Below, piece after piece: positions 53,584 through 62,887 of a DNA stretch of 64,000 nucleotides (positions within the stretch are counted from its first letter, which is position 1; each line of letters starts with the position of its first letter). The translations under genes were made by a program, and so were the position numbers. The DNA is taken from contig CAWIKW010000007.1 in NCBI GenBank assembly GCA_963836785.1, forward strand, positions 186,001-250,000, given 5' to 3'. The stretch is from DASQPR01 sp963836785 (GTDB taxonomy: Bacteria > Actinomycetota > Actinomycetes > Mycobacteriales > Micromonosporaceae). A model generated the notes under the pieces. The model was not told the DNA's origin and did not search any database. It was given only the letters and a program-made list of their open reading frames with translations.

Positions 53584-54252
53584 GTGGCTGATAGTCGAAT
53601 GAAGGGCCGTGTCAAAGGGCTGCTTGCGGGGGCTCCGGCCGATGACATGCCAATGGATGACACGCACGACGTCCTCGATCCGGATGCGCAGCGGCAAGCA
53701 CTTCAGGTACTGATTTTGGCCCAGCGGACCGCCGACGATCATGTGGCCAGTGCTCAGCACCAAGCCGGCAATATCCGGTCGGACGCGCGGGCGAACGCGG
53801 AGCAGATAGTCCGCGATGCCCAGGCGCACGCGGACGGTGCGCGCCAGGACGCCGGCAAGAAGCTTGCCGATGCGCACGCGACGGCTGAGCAGATAGTCCG
53901 CGAGGCCCAGGCGCAGGCCGATGGTACGAGACGCGACGCCGACAAAGTCCTGTCCGATGCGCGCGCCGGAGCGGCCGAGATCGTCAAGGACGCCCAAGCC
54001 AACGCGGCCGGTCTTGAGCGTGAAGCTCAGCAGCGATATGACGACGTCGTCGGGAGTCTCGAAGGCAAGCGCGTCGCTCTCTTGGAGCAGATCGAAGCGC
54101 TCCAACAATTCGACCGTGACTACCGGTCGCGACTGGCGGCGTTTATGCAGGGTCAGTTGCGTGCGCTCGGATCCGCAATGCCCGTTTTGGACGCAGAGAT
54201 CCCGCCGCAGAGCTCGCTCACCGCGACCGGGGGACATCCCTCACATCGCTAG
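53584..54252 (+). CDS. DivIVA-like coiled-coil protein with a 29-residue repeat
   Basis: This 222-residue protein is almost entirely alpha-helical and Ala/Asp/Gln-rich. From residue 60 it carries a segment of about 29 residues, A-E-Q-I-V-R-D-A-Q-A and following, nearly three times (ending A-E-I-V-K-D-A-Q), each part of a long coiled coil. The length and composition resemble Wag31/DivIVA-type polar scaffold or cell-division proteins, but the conserved N-terminal DivIVA membrane-binding motif is not evident. It may be a cytoskeletal or cell-wall scaffold; function unproven. GTG 53584 follows GGAGG. Confidence 0.75.
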   Translation: MADSRMKGRVKGLLAGAPADDMPMDDTHDVLDPDAQRQALQVLILAQRTADDHVASAQHQAGNIRSDARANAEQIVRDAQAHADGARQDAGKKLADAHATAEQIVREAQAQADGTRRDADKVLSDARAGAAEIVKDAQANAAGLEREAQQRYDDVVGSLEGKRVALLEQIEALQQFDRDYRSRLAAFMQGQLRALGSAMPVLDAEIPPQSSLTATGGHPSHR

Positions 54253-54320
54253 CGAAGCGTGCGCGTGCCCACCGTGATAGGGCTGTGGGCGGCGTCATGC
54301 CGAACGACGCCGGCTAAACG

Positions 54321-54335
54321 ACCGTAAATAACGGT
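54321..54335. promoter_or_regulatory. short palindrome upstream of the SigE-type operon
   Basis: ACCGTAAATAACGGT is a perfect inverted repeat with a five-base AT centre, in the 254-bp gap between the coiled-coil gene and the sigma gene. It could be an operator or a chance palindrome. The rest of the gap shows no gene. Confidence 0.35.
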
Positions 54336-54506
54336 GATTCGCATCAGGCGCGGTTGTAGACCGTCGAAATCCCACGAGCTACCGGCCGCGATCACGGTCT
54401 TGTTTTCGATCCCGAGCCTGGTCGGGCGTGATGGTGGCGTTTCGGCCTCCGGGCGAACAATCTCGCCGATGGCCGCACAACGCATCGGCGACCGTGAGCG
54501 TCTTAT

Positions 54507-55037
54507 ATGGATGTGGACGAGCTAGCGGCGGGTAACGGGTTCGAAGAGTTCGCCTTGGCCGAGCTCGGCGGGCTGCTGCGCTATGCAGTGATGTTGACGG
54601 GCGACCGCGAGCTTGCCCGCGACCTGGTGCAGGACGTGATGCTCAAGGCATATACGCAATGGGCCAGGGTGGCCAGCGCTGACCACCCACGGCTCTACGT
54701 ACGGACGATGGTGACCAGGGCATTCCTGTCATGGCGGCGCCGGTGGACCGTACGGCATGTGTTGCTTTCTCGTTCCGATCTTCCGGACGGCGAGCCGGTC
54801 GCCGATCACGCATCCGCCCTGGTTGATCGCGATGACGCCTGGCGCAGACTCGCGACGTTGCCGCGCCAGCAACGGGCCGTCCTCGTACTGCGCTATTACG
54901 AGCGGCTGACCGATGACGAGATTGCGGCCGTGCTCGGCTGCTCGGCCGGGACCGTTCGCGGTTACGCCTCCCGGGCCCTGGCCACGCTGCGCCTCGGCAT
55001 TGGCAGCGAACCGCGCTTATCGATGGAGACGTCATGA
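54507..55037 (+). CDS. ECF sigma factor, SigE-type (SigE/CnrH-like)
   Basis: The 176-residue sigma-70 factor has region 2 (A-R-D-L-V-Q-D-V-M-L-K-A-Y near 38-50) and region 4 (L-P-R-Q-Q-R-A-V-L-V-L-R-Y-Y-E and D-D-E-I-A-A-V-L-G-C). It resembles the actinobacterial SigE-like ECF group that is paired with a membrane protein gene. It starts at ATG 54507. Its stop overlaps the next gene by four bases (ATGA), linking it to the BNR-type protein that probably acts as its partner. Confidence 0.9.
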   Translation: MDVDELAAGNGFEEFALAELGGLLRYAVMLTGDRELARDLVQDVMLKAYTQWARVASADHPRLYVRTMVTRAFLSWRRRWTVRHVLLSRSDLPDGEPVADHASALVDRDDAWRRLATLPRQQRAVLVLRYYERLTDDEIAAVLGCSAGTVRGYASRALATLRLGIGSEPRLSMETS

Positions 55038-56342
55038 ACGCCGAACGAGTCCTTACCGATGCCTTCGCCGACCACGAGCATCTAGCGCCGGACGCAGCAT
55101 CGGTGCTGGCCGAAATCCAGCATCGATTGAGTGGGCAACCGCATCGCAGCCACGTCAGGTCATTCGCCGCGATCGGTACGGCAGTGGCGGTCGTAGCGAT
55201 CGCCGTCGGCGCAACCCTGGTCGTCAACGGCGTTCACTCGACGGCGCCGGCCAAGCCCTCGGCACCCGTGCACGTGCTGACGTTGACCGACAAGGTCGGT
55301 CGCTTCGGCACTCCGATCGGTGGACGTTTCGTCGATCGACAGCACGGCTTCCTGGCGCTTCAGCGGTGCACGTACTCGACGATCAGCCCAGCCGAATCCG
55401 TCGATCCCCGCTTTCAGGACCTGTGTCAAGACGTGCTCCTGTCAACATCCGACGGCGGCGCGACGTTCCAGCGTCGCACGCTGCCGATCACGGTCGGTTT
55501 CGAAAGCTACGCGCGACTCGTCGTTTTCGACGCGACCCACCTTGCGGTCACGCAGGGAGCTGGCGGCGGCACGATCGGGGGAAAGCCGGTAAACATACCC
55601 GCGGGCCGCTGGATCAGCTCTGACGCCGGCTCGACGTGGACAAAGGTCAGCCTGCAGCCGGGCGTTCCGGTATCGGAGGTCCCAGCGGGTGCACAGCTCC
55701 TCAGCTACCAGGACAATCAGATAGGGCCGCCGGCCGTCATGACGCCCGGACGGTGTCATTCACCAGCTCACGCCGACGGGACCGTTGGCGGCGTCGATGG
55801 AGTCCGGTCCGTCGTATCCGTGGTATGCACTGACTCAAGCCGGTGGCTCGTATTTCTTTTATCAGTTCGGCACCGATGACCATCCTGCTCCGAACGCCGG
55901 GCTGTTGGTCAGCCACGACAAGGGGCATACGTGGCAGACGGTGCGCCTACCGTCCGGGGCCGTGTACCCCTACGTGATCGGCTCCGACGGTAGTTCGATT
56001 TATGCCCTGGCCTATCCGGCATCGGCCAGCCAGTCGACGGCCTTCATTGCCTCGCACGATGGCGGCCGCACCTGGAAGCGCCTCACGCTGCCGAAAATGC
56101 AGTCCACCGACGGCGGCGGCTGGGGTGTAGCGGCGGCCGGTGGCTTCGTCGTCGATGACGGATCACACGTCTGGCACGCCAACGGCTCCGGCGCGTTCAC
56201 GCGCGTTCCCGACACCGTCATGACACGAAACCTCGCCGGCCTCGGCCCGGTGATGGTGGCGATACGGGTCGCGCACGGCAGTGACATCACGCTCGCCACG
56301 TCGACCGATGGCATTCATTGGAAGAACGCGACGATCGGGTGA
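55034..56342 (+). pseudogene. frameshifted membrane-anchored BNR/sialidase-like partner of the sigma factor
   Basis: ATG 55034 opens a frame with an N-terminal cytoplasmic part, a transmembrane helix at about residues 44-64 and a BNR-repeat-rich outer domain (T-S-D-G-G-A-T-F, S-S-D-A-G-S-T-W). It ends early at 55879 in a meaningless tail. Homologous coding sequence (L-A-A-S-M-E-S-G-P and S-H-D-K-G-H-T-W, S-H-D-G-G-R-T-W) continues in another frame from about 55745 to 56342. One extra base in the run CCCGGAC near 55745-55750 restores a single protein of about 435 residues. Such membrane proteins next to SigE-type ECF genes are probable anti-sigma or sensor partners. It is a true pseudogene or an assembly error. 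Confidence 0.82.
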
Positions 56343-56360
56343 GCCGACAGACATCGAAGT

Positions 56361-57257
56361 TCACCGAAGGTGCAAGGCGGCATCCTCCGCGATCACTTCG
56401 GTGATCTGGCGGCGGGTCTGCGCGGCGACCCGCGGTTCGGTCGCGGCGTAGGCGGCGTACGCGGTGACGCCGCCCGCCAGCGCCCACCCCCGCCCCCGGA
56501 CCCACGCGGCTTCGTCCAGCCCAAGCGCGGCGCGGAAAACAGCGCGCGCATCTGTCGTCATCAGCGTGAAGGCGATGTCGAGGTCGCACGCCGGATCGCC
56601 GTACCCGAGACCGCCGAAGTCCAGCACCGCCGTGACGCGTCCGCGTTGCATGAGCAGGTTGCCGACGTGGAAGTCGCCGTGGCACCAGACCGGCTTGCCA
56701 GCCCAGACCGGTGCGGCCAGGGCTCGCTCCCAGACCCGAGTGAGCGCATCGGCGTCGAACACGGATGCCACCGCCGCGATCGACGCCCGCACACGATCGT
56801 CCTTTGCGGCGAGTGTGCGGCGGCGGAGTTCCGGATGCGTGCCGGGAGCGAAGGAATCCGGCGACGGGAGGTGTTGTAGTGCGGTCAGGAAGGCGGCCAG
56901 ATCGCGTGCCGTCTCCTCGGAATCGGCCAGCCGTTCCGCTGCGACGGCCTCGCCATCCAGCCATCGCGCGACCGACCATGACCACGGATAGCCGAGCGCG
57001 GCCTCGCCCAAACCCACCGGCGTCGGTATGGCCAACGGCAGGTGCGGCGCCAGCCGGGGCAACCAGGCGTGCTCCTTCCGCGCCTGACCGGCCGCCCAGT
57101 CCCCGCGGGGCAGCCGGACCGCGAGACAGTCGCCGAGACGGTAGATCACATGGTCCGATCCGGCCCGCTCCCACCGCCGCAGCGGCCACGAGGACCAGCC
57201 GGGAAACTGTGCGTCGACCAGTTGCCGCACGAGCTCCGCGCCGACTTCGACCGTCAC
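56361..57257 (-). CDS. aminoglycoside-phosphotransferase-family kinase
   Basis: This 298-residue APH-fold protein has the catalytic block C-H-G-D-F-H-V-G-N-L-L (D195, N200) and the metal motif V-L-D-F-G-G-L-G-Y-G-D (D213), with G-D-C-L-A-V-R-L-P near residue 45 for the phosphate loop. Many such proteins phosphorylate sugars, homoserine or macrolides rather than aminoglycosides, so resistance is only a possibility. ATG 57257 is the first full start. It converges on the frameshifted gene and is close to other drug-modifying families. Confidence 0.85.
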   Translation of the reverse strand: MTVEVGAELVRQLVDAQFPGWSSWPLRRWERAGSDHVIYRLGDCLAVRLPRGDWAAGQARKEHAWLPRLAPHLPLAIPTPVGLGEAALGYPWSWSVARWLDGEAVAAERLADSEETARDLAAFLTALQHLPSPDSFAPGTHPELRRRTLAAKDDRVRASIAAVASVFDADALTRVWERALAAPVWAGKPVWCHGDFHVGNLLMQRGRVTAVLDFGGLGYGDPACDLDIAFTLMTTDARAVFRAALGLDEAAWVRGRGWALAGGVTAYAAYAATEPRVAAQTRRQITEVIAEDAALHLR

Positions 57258-57436
57258 GGGCCGCGCCTTTCGTCAACACATCGGTTCGATCGGCAGACAT
57301 GCCACCACGATCGCAGCGTCCCCGTCGAACGGTTTTCGGATCTCTTGTACACCGATTGGACGTCCTAGGTCGAGCCGCGCCCGCGACATCGGGCGGGGAC
57401 GGGCCCGCACGCGTGCGTGCGGCGTCGCGGTCCTGT

Positions 57437-57805
57437 TCAGTGTCCCGTGTACGGCAGCGTCCGCGGTCCAGCCAGTTCCGCACCTATCGCTGTAAGGCGT
57501 CGCCGCAGTTCACGGTCGGCGGTCACGACGATCACACGGCGTCCACGCGCCCCCATGCCGGCGGCGATCCGCACGATTTCGTCGTCGCCGGAGCCCGGAG
57601 CGGCAACCACGTCGACGCGGTCGCTCGGAGCGACACGGCTCGCCCGACCCTCGACGACCAGGATCACATCATGGTCGTCGGCAAGGGGCTCAAGGGCGTC
57701 GCGAAGGCGTACGGCCGCTCCGTGCCGGTCGTGCCACCACCCGTCCGGTCGCGAGCCGACGACGTTGGCCGCGTCAACGACGAGTACGGGAAGCGCTTCG
57801 TTCAT
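57437..57805 (-). CDS. NYN/PIN-like nuclease domain protein
   Basis: The 122-residue protein has the NYN-type pattern L-V-V-D-A-A-N-V-V-G, D-D-E-I-V-R-I-A and V-I-V-V-T-A-D-R-E-L, with acidic residues at the PIN active-site positions (D11, D74 or D75, D97). Members are predicted metal-dependent RNases. ATG 57805 is preferred over a much longer frame that overlaps the GNAT gene. The target RNA is unknown. Confidence 0.8.
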   Translation of the reverse strand: MNEALPVLVVDAANVVGSRPDGWWHDRHGAAVRLRDALEPLADDHDVILVVEGRASRVAPSDRVDVVAAPGSGDDEIVRIAAGMGARGRRVIVVTADRELRRRLTAIGAELAGPRTLPYTGH

Positions 57806-57983
57806 CTCACCATCCTCGCGTGACGACGGCCCGCGAACAGCCGCAAACGGATCCGTTGCGCGACCGAATAGGCAGATCCCACACGGCCTGTGCAGCATGG
57901 GTGAGTGGACAGAGCACGCCGGCGGACCGATCAAAGCCGAGCCGGTTGGACCCGGGGCACTCTCGCCCGAGGGGATTCCTAGC

Positions 57984-58958
57984 ATGACCTTCATGTCCGG
58001 TCTGGAGTTGCGCGCTTTCGATGTCTCCGACATCCCCGACGCTGCTGCCCTTCTCGCCGATCGACACCGCCGGCACCGACTCGCGCAACCGCTCCTGGCG
58101 AAACGTTACGAGCAGATCGAAGACGCCGCCGAGGAGATCCGAGCCGCCTTCGATTCTCCGGACGCGTCAGGCGCGGTAGCGCGGCACGGCGGGCGTCTTG
58201 TCGGTTACCTGCTCGGCGCGCCCAAGCCCGCGGACGTGTGGGGACCCAACGTGTGGGTCGAGGCGGCCGGTGTCGCCGTGGCCGAGCCGGAGATCGCCCG
58301 CGACCTCTACGGTGTCGCGGCCGCACGCTGGATGGCTGAGGGCCGTGCGGCACACTACGTCGTCGTTCCCGCGACCGACTCGCAGCTGATCGCGAGCTGG
58401 TTCCGGCTTGGGTTCGGCCACCAGCACACGCATGCCATCCGGGACGTACCGGACCGGCCGCCGCCGCCCGCCAAGCTGACGATCCGCCCAGCTGTCCACG
58501 CCGACATCCCAGCGCTAGCCCGGCTCGAGCTGGAACTTCCGCTGCACCAGGGTCTGTCGCCCGTGTTCTCCGCAGCCAGGGCGCCGACGCTGCAAGAGAG
58601 CGTGGCCGACTGGGAGTCCGATTGGGACAGTCCCGAGTACGCCGTCTTCGTGGCCGAGAACGACGGCACCGTGGTCGGCTCGGCTGTGGGGTGCGCATTG
58701 ACGAAATCCGGCGCGCACTCCGGTCTGTTGCGGGCCGACGGCGCCGGATATCTCAGCTTCGCCGCGGTCTTTCCGCATGCCCGCGGCAGGGGCACCGGAC
58801 GCGCGCTCGGCGAGGCGGTGCTCGACTGGGCCGCCAAGGCGGGTTATGCCAGCGTCGCGGTCGACTGGCGGGAAACCAACCTCCTGTCGTCGCGGACGTG
58901 GCCGGCGCTGGGGTTCGTACCAACGTTCCTGCGCCTGCACCGCGTCGTCGGCTACTGA
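57984..58958 (+). CDS. double-domain GNAT acetyltransferase
   Basis: The 324-residue protein has two GNAT domains. The first (residues 5-150) reads L-V-G-Y-L-L-G and W-F-R-L-G-F-G. The second (about 165-320) has the more complete acetyl-CoA loop V-F-P-H-A-R-G-R-G-T-G-R-A-L-G and W-P-A-L-G-F-V-P-T-F. The N-terminal domain lacks a clear R/Q-x-x-G-x-G/A loop, so one active site is likely. Twin GNATs include mycothiol synthase (MshD) and aminoglycoside or small-amine acetyltransferases; the similarity to MshD is limited to the domain count. ATG 57984 or ATG 57993. Confidence 0.82.
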   Translation: MTFMSGLELRAFDVSDIPDAAALLADRHRRHRLAQPLLAKRYEQIEDAAEEIRAAFDSPDASGAVARHGGRLVGYLLGAPKPADVWGPNVWVEAAGVAVAEPEIARDLYGVAAARWMAEGRAAHYVVVPATDSQLIASWFRLGFGHQHTHAIRDVPDRPPPPAKLTIRPAVHADIPALARLELELPLHQGLSPVFSAARAPTLQESVADWESDWDSPEYAVFVAENDGTVVGSAVGCALTKSGAHSGLLRADGAGYLSFAAVFPHARGRGTGRALGEAVLDWAAKAGYASVAVDWRETNLLSSRTWPALGFVPTFLRLHRVVGY

Positions 58959-59125
58959 GGCCGTGAAAGCGCATCGCGTGCCAGGCCGCGCCCTCCAGAT
59001 CCGTTACGGTAGCCGATCCGTTAGCAGTTCGGCATGACAGATCATGTGCGTCGGTCGGGCCGATTGACGAGGTGCGGTCAAGAACCTTGGGACCGTTAGC
59101 TTGGCCGGTCTAGAGTCGGGTTCGA

Positions 59126-59659
59126 TCACTTGACGTGGGCGGCGATAGCCCGCGCACAGTCCAGGGACTCCGTGTGGGTGGTGTCTACCTCCAGGTCGTA
59201 GACCACGTCCCGGTGGACCATGTCCGCCTGCAATGCGGCCATTCCCTGGGTCCGATCCCCTCGGGCGACCTCGCGTGCGGCGGCGACCGTACCGTCGCAC
59301 CTGACGCCAACCCACAGCACGTCCAATCCATCAAAAGCCTTCTGCCACCGCTGCTGGGACGTCACTCCGCCGAGGAAGACGTCATCGACGATGACGCGGG
59401 CGCCGGCGCGGGCCATCGCGGCAATCCCCTCCATCCATGCCGCTTCCAGCGCCCGGAACTCCGATCCGACGTTCACACCGCCATCCGCCGCGAATTCGAT
59501 TCCTGCGTCCGATGTCTGCATGGAAGCTGGCATCGCCTCGATCAGCGAGTCGATCGCTGCGGCAAGCCACGCATCCGGCAGTACCGCCTGCAGGCACCGG
59601 ACGATCCCGGACTTGCCCGAGCTGGATCCGCCGTTCAATACGATCACCTGCGTTGTCAC
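59126..59659 (-). CDS. chloramphenicol 3-O-phosphotransferase (CPT) family
   Basis: This 177-residue P-loop kinase has G-G-S-S-S-G-K-S (10-17), I-V-R-C-L-Q and I-D-S-L-I-E (D37, the catalytic base in the Streptomyces venezuelae enzyme), then D-D-V-F-L-G-G and V-G-V-R-C-D. Length and motif order match the S. venezuelae CPT closely. From memory the sequence is similar throughout. It should phosphorylate the C3 hydroxyl of chloramphenicol or a related host metabolite. GTG 59659 matches the family start; the TTG just upstream at 59662 is also in frame. Confidence 0.92.
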   Translation of the reverse strand: MTTQVIVLNGGSSSGKSGIVRCLQAVLPDAWLAAAIDSLIEAMPASMQTSDAGIEFAADGGVNVGSEFRALEAAWMEGIAAMARAGARVIVDDVFLGGVTSQQRWQKAFDGLDVLWVGVRCDGTVAAAREVARGDRTQGMAALQADMVHRDVVYDLEVDTTHTESLDCARAIAAHVK

Positions 59660-59954
59660 CAAGTCACGGTAGAGGCAACCGGCACGGCGCTCGAATTGAT
59701 TTACGGCCGACGTTTTGTGTGGGTAGCGGAGGCCGAGGTCGCGGGGTCGGAAGACGTAGCTGGGTAGCTGGTGGCCGGCTCGCGCGGAGTAGCGGCTCCA
59801 CTACAGATCGTCGGCTCGGCGCACGTGGGTACGGCTTCGGTCAGATCATTGAGTGGACCAGCTTTATTGCCCCAAAGAACGCTGACCTGCATCGGATCTG
59901 GTGGCGGGAACGCGAGCGCCTGCCGACGTGGAGGGGGCTAGCGTCGTTGTCGGC

Positions 59955-60476
59955 TTATGCCGCGACGGTCTCCCGCGCCGGGGAAACCTCACGCAGTCTT
60001 CCGGTTTCAAGGTCATAGATGAACCCTCTGACCGGAACGGTCGGCGAGATCCACGGATGCGACCTGGCTTTTTGCATCTGCTGTCTGGTGTTGTCTTCCA
60101 GGTCGCTGAAGCTGTAGAACCTGGCCGGCGCGATCGGCACTTGACCGGTCTCCTTGCGGAGCCGATCCTCCAGCGCGCTGTCGGTGAACGTCAACATCCC
60201 GCAGTCCGTGTGGTTAATGATCATTATTTCGCCGCTGCCGAGCAGTCTGGTTGACACGAGTAGCGACCGGATGGAGTCGTCGTCGATCACTGTTCCGGCG
60301 TTTCTGATCAGGTCGGCATCGTCGACGCCGAGCCCCAACATCGGCAAGATGTTGTTCAGGCGCGGGTCCATACACGTGACGATCGCGAGGCGTGGCGCCG
60401 GTGGCTTCACCTGTCGCGGGTCGTAGTCGTTCGCGATGGTCTTGTTGGCGTTCAAGGTCTCGTCGATGACGCTCAT
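59955..60476 (-). CDS. beta-carbonic anhydrase, short type
   Basis: The 173-residue beta-carbonic anhydrase has zinc ligands C35, H89 and C92 and the catalytic dyad D37/R39 in C-M-D-P-R-L; H89-T-D-C-G-M is the second part. The length is that of the compact beta-CA group seen in actinobacteria. ATG 60476 is the only suitable start. It should interconvert CO2 and bicarbonate in the cytoplasm. Upstream (60477-60804) no gene is seen. Confidence 0.93.
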   Translation of the reverse strand: MSVIDETLNANKTIANDYDPRQVKPPAPRLAIVTCMDPRLNNILPMLGLGVDDADLIRNAGTVIDDDSIRSLLVSTRLLGSGEIMIINHTDCGMLTFTDSALEDRLRKETGQVPIAPARFYSFSDLEDNTRQQMQKARSHPWISPTVPVRGFIYDLETGRLREVSPARETVAA

Positions 60477-60804
60477 GGTCGGCCTCCAGTGTCCAGGCTG
60501 CTCGCACGGAAACGCTTGTTCGACTAGCGATGAATCGGCGGGGATGCCGCATCGGCAACGCTACGTAGCCCGCCGCTGCCGCGACGGCGGATCGGGAATC
60601 TCTCAGCCAGCCCTAAGTCGCGACCCGCCGCCGGCAGGTCGTCGGCACGCAGCCGCGTCGGCGCTGGAGCCGCCCGGTGCGAATCGGGGTACCTGCCGGG
60701 CAGGGCCGGCGCATGCTGAACCACATCGGCCGCCGCTCGCCTGTTCGGCCACGCGGACAGCGCTCCAAGCACCCGAAACCGGATGCCTGACCTTGTCAGC
60801 GCCG

Positions 60805-61611
60805 CTAGCAGCCGTCGCCGGAAGGTTCCGGGAGGATGCTGGGCGCCTGGTCGGCGATCGCCTGCGACAACAGGCCGAGAATCGCCGGGCCGAATGCCGA
60901 CGAGTACGAGGTCGTGTCGACGCATCCGCCGTAGTTCGGGCCGCCGATCAGCGCGCGTACGACAAGGGCGCTCGAATTTGGCGACGGCGCGAGCCACGGA
61001 CCGCCGCTCGTACCACCGGAAAAGCCCGCGCAGTCGAATGCTGGATAGTTGCCCTCGACCCGAACGACCGCGACGCAGCTGACCGGCTCATCGTTCAGGC
61101 CGGAGTTGTACCCGACGACCGTCACGGCCTGACCCGCCTCCGGTGCGGTGCCGAGCCGATTGCCGCCGGTCACCGCCTCAACCCCGACGAACCGTCCGGC
61201 ACGGCCCTGGTCAGCGACCTGCAAGATGGCGTAGTCGTCGTCGGCGTCCTCGTGGCTGATCCAGTCCAGGTCGGCGAATGCGCGTTCGACCGTCCAAACG
61301 CCGTGCGGCGCGACTCCGTCGTGATAGCCGGGCGCGAACAACAGGCCGGCGGCCGAGCCAGCCACGCAATGCGCGGCCGTCAGGATCAGGTTTCCAGCCG
61401 GACTGTCCAGCACGCTGGCCGTGCAATTGTGTGGATCGGACAGGCCGCGTTCGAAGAGCGGGCCGATCGTTGACACGGCTGGATCCAGCGTTGTTGGCCG
61501 TCGCTCGGGCGACACGGGCGTCGTTGCACAGCCGGCGCACAGCGCGAACAGCGCGACCACCGCAATCCAGAGGTACCTGCTCGCAAGCGGCACGGACGCC
61601 CGCACGTGCAT
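60805..61611 (-). CDS. trypsin-like serine protease lipoprotein
   Basis: The 268-residue protein has a lipoprotein signal with lipobox C-A-G-C (C28) and a chymotrypsin-fold protease with H81 in L-T-A-A-H-C, an Asp at about 126 in D-D-D-Y-A-I-L and the nucleophile S202 in G-G-T-S-G-G-P-W. All three catalytic residues are present, as are cysteines suited to disulfides. ATG 61611 is the only start giving the signal. It is probably tethered outside the membrane; the substrate is unknown. Confidence 0.9.
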   Translation of the reverse strand: MHVRASVPLASRYLWIAVVALFALCAGCATTPVSPERRPTTLDPAVSTIGPLFERGLSDPHNCTASVLDSPAGNLILTAAHCVAGSAAGLLFAPGYHDGVAPHGVWTVERAFADLDWISHEDADDDYAILQVADQGRAGRFVGVEAVTGGNRLGTAPEAGQAVTVVGYNSGLNDEPVSCVAVVRVEGNYPAFDCAGFSGGTSGGPWLAPSPNSSALVVRALIGGPNYGGCVDTTSYSSAFGPAILGLLSQAIADQAPSILPEPSGDGC

Positions 61612-61798
61612 AGATTAGTGCACATCGCGCCGGCGGCAACCGCCGAACGGGACGGCCGCGTCGCCTACCGACGCCCGTAACCGGACCAGTACGCCGGGTC
61701 CGGCGAGCGCGGACGCGGCCGATGCGCAGTCAGCTAGACCCGGCGCGGGGTCGTAGGCGCTCGGCTCGCATCAGGTCGCGGTCCGAGTCATCGCATGC

Positions 61799-62887
61799 TC
61801 AGCCGGCCGCGGCACCGGGCGGCGTGTCGCCTCGGGCCGGCGCCTGCCCGGTGTCGGCCCGGCGGCGCCGGGTCAGCAGGAATACCAGCAGCGCGGCGAG
61901 CAGGGCCAGAATCCCGATGATGAGCAGGATCAGCGGCAACGTCGTGCTGAAGAGGTCGATCGTGTTCTTGTTGTCCTTCGCGTCGCTAGCCGCGTTGGCG
62001 ACACTCGTCGATGTGAACGCCGTGGTCACGTCGAATACCGGAATACCTGCGGCGAGGGTCTGACCGGCCACGGAGAGGCCTGCCGTGCGGATGTCCTCGC
62101 GTTGGGTGTCGACCACGAGTCCGGTCGTCGGCTCCACCCAATAGGTCGAGTTGACCCGGTAGGTGTAGCTCAGCGGCACCGGCTGGGTCAGCTGCGGCAG
62201 CATGGCGGAGAGCTGGGCCTTGACGTCCGGCGGCAGCGGCAGTACCGGCGAAAGCGCCTGCAGCACGCTGACCGGCAGTGCCTTGGGTAAGGCGTTGAGC
62301 ACCTGCGGGTCCTTGATCGGCGCGGGCTGCGTACTGGTCTGGTAGACGTACGTGGTCAGTCCCTGCTTCGTTTCCTGCCGCACGTACTTCAGCGTCGTGG
62401 TGGTCTGCGTCTCCTGTACCCAGCCGGTGTAATCCTTCTTCTCTGCGCCGATCGGCCAGCTCACCGTGAGCCCCTTCGCGGGCGTCACCTGCCAATTGGA
62501 TGGGTGGTCCGACGTGGCCGCCAAGGTCTTGCGATCGACCGCGTAGGTCGCCTGCGTGTTGCCGACGGGCTGGCCGTTTGCCGTGGTGAGCGTGCGGGTG
62601 TCCTGCACTTCGGCAACGTCGCCGCTGGTAGCCAGTGCTTTGACGTTGCGGGTCGCCTTCACCGGCGTGTTGACGAGCAGCGCGGACTTGAGGTCGCCGG
62701 TGTTCAGGGCCTGCGGGTTGAGCAGGATCTTCGCGTTTCCGTCGTACTGACGCGTGGTGTTCTCATCGGAGGGCAACTTCGCCCCGCTCGGCACCACGAC
62801 CCATTTGAGGATGGCTGCCGCCGTGAGACAGAGCACGCCGAGCACGGCGAGGCCCACGACGAGCGTGAGTCTGGACCTCGATTGCAT
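61799..62887 (-). CDS. DUF3068 (PorA-like) membrane protein
   Basis: This 362-residue protein has an N-terminal helix (about 8-28), a long extracytoplasmic Thr/Val/Gln-rich region and a second helix at about 317-340 followed by a basic L-L-T-R-R-R-R stop-transfer. This layout is the actinobacterial DUF3068 family, which in mycobacteria is linked to the cell envelope. The paired ends and the extended beta-strand-rich middle support an outer-surface role. ATG 62887. It lies on the same strand as, and upstream of, the trypsin-like gene. Confidence 0.85.
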   Translation of the reverse strand: MQSRSRLTLVVGLAVLGVLCLTAAAILKWVVVPSGAKLPSDENTTRQYDGNAKILLNPQALNTGDLKSALLVNTPVKATRNVKALATSGDVAEVQDTRTLTTANGQPVGNTQATYAVDRKTLAATSDHPSNWQVTPAKGLTVSWPIGAEKKDYTGWVQETQTTTTLKYVRQETKQGLTTYVYQTSTQPAPIKDPQVLNALPKALPVSVLQALSPVLPLPPDVKAQLSAMLPQLTQPVPLSYTYRVNSTYWVEPTTGLVVDTQREDIRTAGLSVAGQTLAAGIPVFDVTTAFTSTSVANAASDAKDNKNTIDLFSTTLPLILLIIGILALLAALLVFLLTRRRRADTGQAPARGDTPPGAAAG

